The translations under genes were made by a program, and so were the position numbers. DNA of 35,661 bases, taken from IMG/VR virus record IMGVR_UViG_3300044620_001311, positions 1-35,661 of that record; one strand, given 5' to 3'. The stretch is from a virus. Below are positions 29,522-34,920 of this stretch, piece after piece (position 1 is the stretch's first letter; the number at the start of each line of letters is the position of its first letter). Under the pieces are notes generated by a model. That model did no database searches. It saw only the letters and a program-made list of their open reading frames with translations, and was not told the origin of the DNA.

Positions 29522-29953
29522 TTACTGCTTCCGAATCACAGCAAGGATGCTCCGAATAGCCATCCACACGCCGGGGTCCGTGGCGATGTGCTCGCAAAGC
29601 CAAGCGATGGCCTCCGATTGTTCCCGCGTGCATTTCGCGGTGGATGGCGTCGCCTCCTCCCTAAGAACCATCGTCGAAGACTCCTGAGCCGCAACCAAAT
29701 CAACGACGCGCACCAAATAAGCCGCGTTCGACGGTAGTTCGTCGCGCAGATGCGCCGAAGCCAAGGCCGCTTTGTCTTCGGGATCTTTCAGCGCCTCGAT
29801 TAGCTTTTGCAGGTGCTCAAATCGTGGCCGGTGCTGGCCGGTAAAATACCGGTGAATGTTCGACGGCTCAAGACCCGCCATCCGGGCAAGGTGAGCCTGA
29901 GGCCAGTTGTGGCGGTCGAGTATCAATTGCAGTGCGTTTGAAAATTGGCTCAT
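29522..29953 (-). CDS. XRE-family repressor, CI-like
   Basis: A 143-residue protein with an N-terminal helix-turn-helix (MSQFSNALQLILDRHNWPQA and HLARMAGLEPSNIHRYFTGQHRPRFEHLQKLIEAL, helices at about 19-45). The C-terminal half is helical (QSEAIAWLCEHIATDPGVWMAIRSIL) and has no visible LexA-type Ser-Lys peptidase, so induction is probably not by self-cleavage. It is transcribed leftward, divergent from the early operon, with inverted repeats in the 82-bp gap, which makes it the likely lysogeny repressor. The ATG at 29953 is chosen: the ORF opens upstream, but the -10-like box TTTATT lies 6 bp before this ATG. Confidence 0.82.
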   Translation of the reverse strand: MSQFSNALQLILDRHNWPQAHLARMAGLEPSNIHRYFTGQHRPRFEHLQKLIEALKDPEDKAALASAHLRDELPSNAAYLVRVVDLVAAQESSTMVLREEATPSTAKCTREQSEAIAWLCEHIATDPGVWMAIRSILAVIRKQ

Positions 29954-30035
29954 GTCTTGAATAAAACGCAATAAAGCAGGGCGCGCAACTTTTCTCTTGC
30001 GCGGTTGCGTTCGTCGCTTTATTGCATTCTCCGCA
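29954..30035. promoter_or_regulatory. Divergent switch region with nested inverted repeats
   Basis: Outer repeat: GCAATAAAGC (29968-29977) and GCTTTATTGC (30016-30025). Inner repeat: CGCGCAA (29982-29988) and TTGCGCG (29997-30003), 8-bp spacer. Leftward promoter: TTGCGC (29988-29983), 17 bp, TTTATT (29965-29960), 6 bp to the repressor ATG. Rightward promoter: TTGCGC (29997-30002), 17 bp, TATTGC (30020-30025), 10 bp to the ATG at 30036. The inner repeat supplies both -35 boxes, and the outer repeat touches both -10 regions. Proposed operators for the repressor. Confidence 0.68.
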
Positions 30036-30215
30036 ATGAGCGACACCAAACTTGATTTGATTACGAAGTTGCGAGACCTGGTTCAGGGACTCGCCCACGC
30101 CAACGGTTGCTCGGCTGAGCAGAGGCTTCTGCTGGCCAGAGAGGAAATTAGATACACGCGCCAAATTGCGAAACTGGCGCGCAATAAGCAGGAGCGCGAA
30201 GACGCTTCAAAATGA
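30036..30215 (+). CDS. First early-operon protein, small, unknown
   Basis: A 59-residue basic, helical protein (SDTKLDLITKLRDLVQGLAHANGCSAEQRLLLAREEIRYTRQIAKLARNKQEREDASK) at the place where lambdoid phages encode Cro or CII. No helix-turn-helix is obvious. The start at 30036 is 10 bp after a -10-like box, so its leader is at most a few bases. It could be an anti-repressor or small regulator; only the position supports this. Confidence 0.55.
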   Translation: MSDTKLDLITKLRDLVQGLAHANGCSAEQRLLLAREEIRYTRQIAKLARNKQEREDASK

Positions 30216-30219
30216 GCTG

Positions 30220-30450
30220 ATGGGAATTTTTGCAGCAAATCCCATGAGCTACGTATCAATAGCGATGCTGGCGCAGCACGCAGGGCGGACCCCGCAGGCG
30301 GTCCGGGACGCGCTCAAAGCGGCAGGCTACACGCCCGAGCGGTTCCCCGGGGTCCGGGGCTACCGACTCGCCTCAAAGGACGCGAACAAGTTCCTTTCCC
30401 GCCACTGGCCCCAGGTGGGGCCGATGACTCAACCGGGGGCCGTGAAGTGA
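30220..30450 (+). CDS. Winged-helix DNA-binding protein, Cro/excisionase candidate
   Basis: A 76-residue protein with a helix-turn-helix/wing pattern: NPMSYVSIAMLAQHAGRTPQAVRDALKAAGYTPERFPGVRGYRLASKDANKFLSRHW. The 'LAxxAGxTPQAVRxAL...RGYRL' layout resembles recognition helix plus wing of small phage regulators and excisionases. Place, second in the early operon, fits Cro or Cox. The start is the ATG at 30220, 4 bp after the previous stop; M9 (MSYVS) is another possible start. Confidence 0.6.
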   Translation: MGIFAANPMSYVSIAMLAQHAGRTPQAVRDALKAAGYTPERFPGVRGYRLASKDANKFLSRHWPQVGPMTQPGAVK

Positions 30451-30527
30451 GGCCCTCGACATCGGCGGCAATCATCGCCGCCGCCCTTTTCCTGACCGGG
30501 GCCGTTCTTTGGCTCCGGGCGAAGTAA
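30447..30527 (+). CDS. 26-residue single-span membrane peptide
   Basis: A GTG start at 30447 overlaps the previous stop (GTGA). The product (VRPSTSAAIIAAALFLTGAV then LWLRAK) is almost wholly one transmembrane helix with basic ends. It is short, but the overlap, the sequence bias and the 58-residue membrane protein next door support it. It might be a membrane toxin-like, lysis-control or host-inhibition peptide; this is not established. Confidence 0.45.
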   Translation: MRPSTSAAIIAAALFLTGAVLWLRAK

Positions 30528-30541
30528 CCAACGCAAAAAAC

Positions 30542-30718
30542 ATGAATACCACCCTGACAGCCCTTTTTATTCTTACCTGTATCACATCCGTTGCCGGTCC
30601 GGTCGCGGCCTACTGGCGAGGCTACGAGCGCGGACACGCCGAGGGGCACGACCTCGGGGCCGCTACGGGCTTCGTCCGGGGCCGTCGCTCCGAGCGCGAA
30701 GAGGCCCGGAACCTCTGA
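30542..30718 (+). CDS. Small membrane or exported protein
   Basis: A 58-residue protein with an N-terminal hydrophobic segment (residues 4-23, TLTALFILTCITSVAGPVAAY) and a charged C-terminus (RGYERGHAEGHDLGAATGFVRGRRSEREEARN). It fits a single-span protein with a cytoplasmic tail. It follows 14 bp after the 26-residue membrane peptide, after an A-rich leader (ACGCAAAAAAC). The function is unknown; superinfection exclusion is possible from type and place. Confidence 0.55.
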   Translation: MNTTLTALFILTCITSVAGPVAAYWRGYERGHAEGHDLGAATGFVRGRRSEREEARNL

Positions 30719-30720
30719 TT

Positions 30721-30743
30721 TTCCAACCAACCAACCAAACCAC
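30721..30743 (+). promoter_or_regulatory. (CCAA)n A/C-only leader
   Basis: The sequence before the ATG at 30744 holds four CAA/CCAA units (about 30723-30739) and no guanine at all. There is no Shine-Dalgarno site. It is one of at least five such unstructured leaders in the accessory and early regions (see also 26212-26238, 26854-26869, 31518-31545, 33836-33857). Confidence 0.6.
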
Positions 30744-31517
30744 ATGACAACAACCACACCAACAGGGGCCGCTCTGGCCATCACGGGAATTGACCAGTTT
30801 AGCGTGACCATAACACCGGAGGCAATAAGGGCCATGGGGCTTGCTATCGCGGACGCAAGGGACGTTTTCCAGGTCACGACAGATTACGAGCAGAACCAAG
30901 CCGTCAAGGTAGCAGGAGAGCTAAAAGCGCTGGCGAAGGCGTGCGAGAAAAGCCGGGCGGAAGTCAAAGCGCCCGTGCTCAACGCCGGGCGGATGATCGA
31001 CGCCGCCGCGAAGGAGTATCTCACGCCGCTGGAGACTGAGGTGCGCCGCCTCGAATCCCTCGCCGCCGCGTTTGTCCGCCAAAAACAAGCCGAGCTTGAA
31101 CGGAAGCGGAGAGAGGCGGAGGAGGCCGCGAGGGCCGAGGCGATTAAAGCAGAGCAGGCCCGCAGGGCGGCGGAAGAGGCAGAGCGGAAGATCCGCGAAG
31201 CCGCCACGCTTGCCGAGCGGCTCGCCGCGAAGGCCGAGGCCGCTCACCACGCAGAAGCGGAGCGCCAACAGGCCGCAGTGTTTTCGGAGGCAGCGGCGCG
31301 CCTTGCCGCGCCAGCGGTGAGCGTTTCCGTCGCCGGGGCATCCGTCGCGGAGGTTTGGGACTACTCCGTCGAGGACATCATCGCGCTGGCAGTTGCCCGC
31401 CCCGACCTTGTCGAGATCGTGCCGCGCCGGGCGGCGATTCTCCGCGCCATCAAAGACGGCCCGATTCCGGGCCTGCGGACGTTCAGCACAACCCGCGTCA
31501 CCGCCCGCGCAAACTGA
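30744..31517 (+). CDS. Coiled-coil protein upstream of the recombination genes
   Basis: A 257-residue protein with an N-terminal helical part (PEAIRAMGLAIADARDVFQVTTDYEQNQAVKVAGELKALAKACEKSRAEVKAPVLNAGRMIDAAAKEYLTPLETEVRRLESLAAAF), a long coiled coil (about 110-190, ELERKRREAEEAARAEAIKAEQARRAAEEAERKIREAATL) and a small C-terminal domain (VWDYSVEDIIALAVARPDLVEIVPRRAAILRAIKDGPIPGLRTF). Proteins of this shape are common in phages directly before an annealing protein, where they are thought to assist; the ending matches this type well. The leader is A/C-only. Function not proven. Confidence 0.65.
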   Translation: MTTTTPTGAALAITGIDQFSVTITPEAIRAMGLAIADARDVFQVTTDYEQNQAVKVAGELKALAKACEKSRAEVKAPVLNAGRMIDAAAKEYLTPLETEVRRLESLAAAFVRQKQAELERKRREAEEAARAEAIKAEQARRAAEEAERKIREAATLAERLAAKAEAAHHAEAERQQAAVFSEAAARLAAPAVSVSVAGASVAEVWDYSVEDIIALAVARPDLVEIVPRRAAILRAIKDGPIPGLRTFSTTRVTARAN

Positions 31518-31545
31518 TTTTCACACAACCACCCAAAAGGCAAAA

Positions 31546-32595
31546 ATGGACATCGCAGAAACACAACTGGAAATCATGGGCGGGGACGCCCTCGCGCAGA
31601 TCATCCGCGCAGAGACCGACACGCAAATCACGACCGCGAAGCGTTACCCGCGAGATTTTTCGCTCTCAAAGCGCAAAATGCTCAGCCTCGCCACGCTCGA
31701 CGAAGAGACGGCTGCGGGCTGCTTTTACAAGCTCAACCGTCAAGGGAAAACGATTGAGGGGCCAAGCGTCCGCATGGCCGAGATTGCGATAAGCTGCTTT
31801 GGAAACATCAAAGCCGGGGCTCGCGTGATTGCGAACGACGGGAAAACCATCACCGCCCAAGGCTTCTGTCACGACCTCGAAAACAACGTGGCCGTCTCCG
31901 TGGAGGTGAAACGCCGGATCACGGACAAGGCCGGGAAAACGTATTCCGAGGACATGCAGGTTGTCACCGGAAACGCGGCTTGCGCCATCGCGTTTCGGAA
32001 TGCGGCTTACAAAGTGGTCCCTATGGCTCTCATCAAGCCAGTTTACGAGGCCGCGAAAAAATGCGCGGTGGGCGACCTCAAGACACTGGCCGACCGACGC
32101 ACGGCGGCACTCAAGTATTTTTCGAGCCTTGGAGTGAACGAAAAGCAGGTGCTCGGATACCTCGGGAAAAGCGCGGTGGACGGCATCGACCTTGCCGACG
32201 TTGAAAACCTCATCGGCCTGAGCACGGCCATCAAGGAGGGGAGCACCACCGTTGACGAAGCGTTTTCCGAGAAAAGCGCGGGGCACGTTGTGCAGATCAC
32301 GCCGCTTCCGTCGGTTCAGATCACGCCGCGCACAGCGCAGGCCCCTCTAGCAGAGGAGCCGGTTGAGACTCAGCCAGAGGAGCCTAGGCGGCGCACGGTT
32401 GCGCCCAAAGCCACAGCGCAAGAGGGCCTGCGAAACCTCATGAACTCAGCAAAAGTGGAGGAAGCGGACCTGCTCCGCGTGCTCCAACCTGCCAGCAGGG
32501 CGCAGTCGCTCGACACTCTGACAGACGACGAGGCAAAGAACGCGGTCGCGCACTTCGCGGACGTTCTCGACATGCTGAAAGGGGGCCGCGAATGA
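31546..32595 (+). CDS. Putative single-strand annealing protein
   Basis: A 349-residue protein. The core, GKTIEGPSVRMAEIAISCFGNIKAGARVIANDGKTITAQGFCHDLENNVAVSVEVKRRITDKAGKTYSEDMQVVTGNAACAIAFRNAAYKVVPMALIKPVYEAAKK, has the 'GPSxRxAEixxxxxGNixxGxrvi' signature of phage proteins annotated near RecT/Erf recombinases. The C-terminal part is a proline/glutamate linker and a helical end (EEADLLRVLQPASRAQSLDTLTDDEAKNAVAHFADVLDML). It overlaps the RecE-like exonuclease gene by 4 bp, as in RecE-RecT pairs. The leader is A-rich. A RecT-type annealing role is inferred mainly from the pairing. Confidence 0.65.
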   Translation: MDIAETQLEIMGGDALAQIIRAETDTQITTAKRYPRDFSLSKRKMLSLATLDEETAAGCFYKLNRQGKTIEGPSVRMAEIAISCFGNIKAGARVIANDGKTITAQGFCHDLENNVAVSVEVKRRITDKAGKTYSEDMQVVTGNAACAIAFRNAAYKVVPMALIKPVYEAAKKCAVGDLKTLADRRTAALKYFSSLGVNEKQVLGYLGKSAVDGIDLADVENLIGLSTAIKEGSTTVDEAFSEKSAGHVVQITPLPSVQITPRTAQAPLAEEPVETQPEEPRRRTVAPKATAQEGLRNLMNSAKVEEADLLRVLQPASRAQSLDTLTDDEAKNAVAHFADVLDMLKGGRE

Positions 32596-33410
32596 GCGAC
32601 TTCTCAACGCCGACAATTCGCGGCTTTGGCCCGCCTGACATCCGCTTTGGAATGCCCGACGCAGATTATCGAAGCGCGCTCGGGGTCGCCAACAGCGACT
32701 TGAAACGCATGGAGCAGAGCCCGGCGCACTACCGCGCCCACATGCTCGCCAAAGGGACGCCCAGCAAACCCACGCCCGCGCAGGTTTTCGGGACCGTGCT
32801 CCACGGGGCTCTATTGGAGCCGGAGCGAGTGCTCCACGTTGTCCGCCCGGAGGGGCTTTCGTTCCAGACCAAGGAGGGGAAAGCGTGGCGGGACTCGCAA
32901 ACGCTCCCGATCCTGACAGCCGAGGAGGGCGCGGACATCGCCGGAGCAACCGCCGCGATGCAGGCGCACCCGATCGGAAGCGCGATTCTCCACAAGGCGC
33001 AAAAAGAGGTGAGCGTGTTTTCAAGGTGCCTCGACACGGGCCTTGCGATCAAGGGGCGGCTCGACCTTGTTTTCACCGACGAGACCGGGCGCACGGTCAT
33101 TGCCGACATCAAAACGTGCGAGGACGCCCGCGAGTTTCCGCGAGACGCTCGCAAGTGGGGATATCACCGGCAGGCGGCCTGGTATCTGGACCTCCTCGGG
33201 GCTTCCGCTTTCCTCTTCATCGCCGTTGAGAAGGCCGCGCCCTACGGCATCCGGGTTTTTCAGCTCGACGAGGAGAGCCTTGAGCGTGGCCGGGAGATTT
33301 ACCGGGCCAACCTCCGCACGCTGAGGGAATGCACGGACTCGGCATTCTGGCCGGGCTACTGCGGCGACATTCAGCCTTTGACCATCCGCCCGTGGAAGGA
33401 GGCCGCATGA
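32592..33410 (+). CDS. RecE/YqaJ-type PD-(D/E)xK exonuclease
   Basis: A 272-residue protein. Nuclease residues: GTVLHGALLEP (H71), E139 (KEVSVF), D158 (KGRLDLVF), D172-x-K174 (IADIKT) and Q194/Y198 (YHRQAAWYLD). This is the complete RecE C-terminal/exonuclease VIII-like set. It would chew one strand of linear ends, exposing ssDNA for the annealing protein encoded just upstream; together they can circularise, repair or recombine phage DNA. ATGA-type 4-bp overlaps on both sides place it in a tight operon. The 3' junction has AAGGAGG before the next start. Confidence 0.9.
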   Translation: MSDFSTPTIRGFGPPDIRFGMPDADYRSALGVANSDLKRMEQSPAHYRAHMLAKGTPSKPTPAQVFGTVLHGALLEPERVLHVVRPEGLSFQTKEGKAWRDSQTLPILTAEEGADIAGATAAMQAHPIGSAILHKAQKEVSVFSRCLDTGLAIKGRLDLVFTDETGRTVIADIKTCEDAREFPRDARKWGYHRQAAWYLDLLGASAFLFIAVEKAAPYGIRVFQLDEESLERGREIYRANLRTLRECTDSAFWPGYCGDIQPLTIRPWKEAA

Positions 33411-33658
33411 GAGAGGTTCTCGCCATCCTCAACGACAGGATCACGGTCAACTCGATAAACGGGAAGGCCGAGGCCGTTTCCGCTCTCCAGGAACTCCGCG
33501 AGGCGATCCTCGGGCCGATCCAAAAAGCCGAGCGCGACATCTTCAAGGCACTGACGCGCCTTGAACTCATAGAGGAGGCCCGGGAGGGCTGGATCGGTTA
33601 CGAGAAGCGCCAAGCCAAGGAGGAGCTCCGCGCCATCCGCCAAACGCTGAGCGCATGA
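33407..33658 (+). CDS. Small helical protein of unknown function
   Basis: An 83-residue protein (MREVLAILNDRITVNSINGKAEAVSALQELREAILGPIQKAERDIFKALTRLELIEEAREGWIGYEKRQAKEELRAIRQTLSA), predicted all-helical. A good Shine-Dalgarno site (AAGGAGG at about 33396-33402, 4 bp before the ATG) lies in the end of the exonuclease gene, and the genes overlap by 4 bp. No family recognised; likely a partner of the recombination or replication proteins by position. Confidence 0.6.
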   Translation: MREVLAILNDRITVNSINGKAEAVSALQELREAILGPIQKAERDIFKALTRLELIEEAREGWIGYEKRQAKEELRAIRQTLSA

Positions 33659-33861
33659 GCAAAGCGTACTACCAGCGCCCAGAGCGCGACGTTCCGACAA
33701 AGAAGGAAATGCAGGCCATCGGCGCAGCTTCAGACGCCGCGATTGACCGGCTCGGGCTGCGATCCCCAGGGGAAAAACGACAGCTCGAGCGAACCCGCGA
33801 GGGAGTCCGCAGACGCCAAGCCGCACGCAAAAACTCAACCACCAAACACACAGCAAAATGA
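33655..33861 (+). CDS. Small basic protein of unknown function
   Basis: A 68-residue, strongly basic protein (KAYYQRPERDVPTKKEMQAIGAASDAAIDRLGLRSPGEKRQLERTREGVRRRQAARKNSTTKHTAK). The C-terminus is rich in R/K and may bind nucleic acid. It overlaps both neighbours by 4 bp (ATGA). Its last codons also form the A/C-rich leader of the next gene. Confidence 0.55.
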   Translation: MSKAYYQRPERDVPTKKEMQAIGAASDAAIDRLGLRSPGEKRQLERTREGVRRRQAARKNSTTKHTAK

Positions 33862-34322
33862 GAAAGAACCACTTAATTGATCAACTCCGGGAGCATATGA
33901 TCGCCGACCTAGAGGCGGCAATCGGGGAGCAGCAGGAGGAAATCCTAAGGGCGATCACACGGGCCGCCGAGGCGCGCACGGATTCCGAGGAGCCGCTTAA
34001 ATTTAGCGTGAGCCTCCGGGGAGTTCTCAACCTCGACAAAGACGAGGTGGAAACGGCCTTTTCCTTTTCGACGAGGACCGCCGTAAAGGCCAAGCACCCG
34101 CTCGAAGACCCGGACCAGAAGAAGCTCCCGCTAGAGGAGGCAGAAGCAAAAGGGGTCAGAATGACAGTCCAGACGAGAACGCAAGACGGGAAGCTTTCTG
34201 AGCCGGTGCCATTGACGCCCGCGAGCCTCGACAGAGCGCGAAAGATGGTCGAAGCCACGCTTGCCGACGGCGGATTCACGCAGGGCGACGACGGGGTTTA
34301 TAGGAAGGAGGGCGAGGAATGA
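33858..34322 (+). CDS. Unknown early protein
   Basis: A 154-residue protein: N-terminal helix (LIDQLREHMIADLEAAIGEQQEEILRAITRAAEART), then beta segments (PLKFSVSLRGVLNLDKDEVETAFSFSTRTAVKAKHPLEDPDQKKLPL) and a C-terminal helix (SLDRARKMVEATLADGGF). The middle resembles small phage proteins of unknown role seen beside replication genes. It ends KEGEE, in the first copy of a duplicated 22-bp junction. No function assigned. Confidence 0.58.
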   Translation: MRKNHLIDQLREHMIADLEAAIGEQQEEILRAITRAAEARTDSEEPLKFSVSLRGVLNLDKDEVETAFSFSTRTAVKAKHPLEDPDQKKLPLEEAEAKGVRMTVQTRTQDGKLSEPVPLTPASLDRARKMVEATLADGGFTQGDDGVYRKEGEE

Positions 34323-34325
34323 GCG
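34304..34325 (+). repeat. Duplicated SD-start junction, copy 1
   Basis: 22 bp identical to 34600-34621. The unit contains AAGGAGG, the end of one gene (GAGGAATGA) and the start of the next (ATGAGCG). It therefore supplies a ribosome binding site and a coupled stop/start. Confidence 0.85.
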
Positions 34326-34618
34326 ATCCAAAGATCACGCTGAAGATTCCCAAAGAGGAATTTGCCGTGAAAATTGCGGAGGACATGGCCGTAAAAGTGC
34401 GCCAGATCCGAGGCTTTTCCGCAAAAGTCCAAGACAGAATCGTGGCCGGGTTTGTGGACGGCATGGCGGGCCGGACAATCCCGCATCCATCGATGGGAGT
34501 GTTAGTCCCAGAAGTTCGGCCCGCGTACGACCGCGACTATGAACGAGGCTACAAAGTGGGCGAAGGGTTCGCCTTGGCGCTCTCAGTGTTTGGACCACAG
34601 AAGGAGGGCGAGGAATGA
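34319..34618 (+). CDS. Unknown small early protein
   Basis: A 99-residue protein (MSDPKITLKIPKEEFAVKIA, EDMAVKVRQIRGFSAKVQDRIVAGFVDGMAG, then RPAYDRDYERGYKVGEGFALALSVFG and the end KEGEE). The N-terminal strand and helix pair look like a small oligomerising fold. The YDRDYERGYKVGEGFA part resembles tails of proteins that contact membranes or DNA but is not diagnostic. The end repeats the KEGEE of the preceding protein because the junction DNA is duplicated. Confidence 0.55.
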   Translation: MSDPKITLKIPKEEFAVKIAEDMAVKVRQIRGFSAKVQDRIVAGFVDGMAGRTIPHPSMGVLVPEVRPAYDRDYERGYKVGEGFALALSVFGPQKEGEE

Positions 34619-34621
34619 GCG
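34600..34621 (+). repeat. Duplicated SD-start junction, copy 2
   Basis: Second copy of the 22-bp unit at 34304-34325, 296 bp downstream, again with AAGGAGG and a coupled stop/start. Confidence 0.85.
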
Positions 34622-34920
34622 CCTTTTCCGAGCGCGACGCCGCCCTTGCGAGGGTGATGCCGAAGGCGGAGGAGGCTTGCCCAGGGTTTGCCGGTCTGGC
34701 CCGGGCGTTTGTGGTTTCGTTCCTCCGCCTGAAGGGCATTGCGACCGGCGAGGAGATCACCGACGCCGCGATTGAAGCGGGGATTCAACCGCACGACGCC
34801 CGCGCGTTCGGCGGGGTGTTCCTGAGCCTCTCAAAGCGCGGGGTCATCGAGCGGCGCGGCTTTGCCCTCCGGCGCAAGGGCCACAACACGCCCGGCGCGT
34901 CAATTTGGACGCTCAAATGA
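34615..34920 (+). CDS. Winged-helix-like early protein
   Basis: A 101-residue protein: a helix pair (LARAFVVSFLRLKGIATGEEITDAAIEAGIQPHDARAFGGVFLSLSKRGVIERRGFALRRKGHNTPGASIWTLK). The 'xxxxTGEEIxxxxIxxGIxPHDxRAFGxVFxxLxKRGxIxRxG' layout is a winged helix of the kind found next to phage replication genes. It likely binds DNA near the origin encoded in the next gene. It overlaps the next gene by 4 bp (ATGA) and has a good ribosome binding site from the duplicated junction. Confidence 0.62.
   Translation: MSAFSERDAALARVMPKAEEACPGFAGLARAFVVSFLRLKGIATGEEITDAAIEAGIQPHDARAFGGVFLSLSKRGVIERRGFALRRKGHNTPGASIWTLK

Noticed and set aside
30721-30743. CCAA and AC tracts as CRISPR-like or mobile repeats
   Set aside because: They are short simple-sequence leaders with no spacers and no flanking element.
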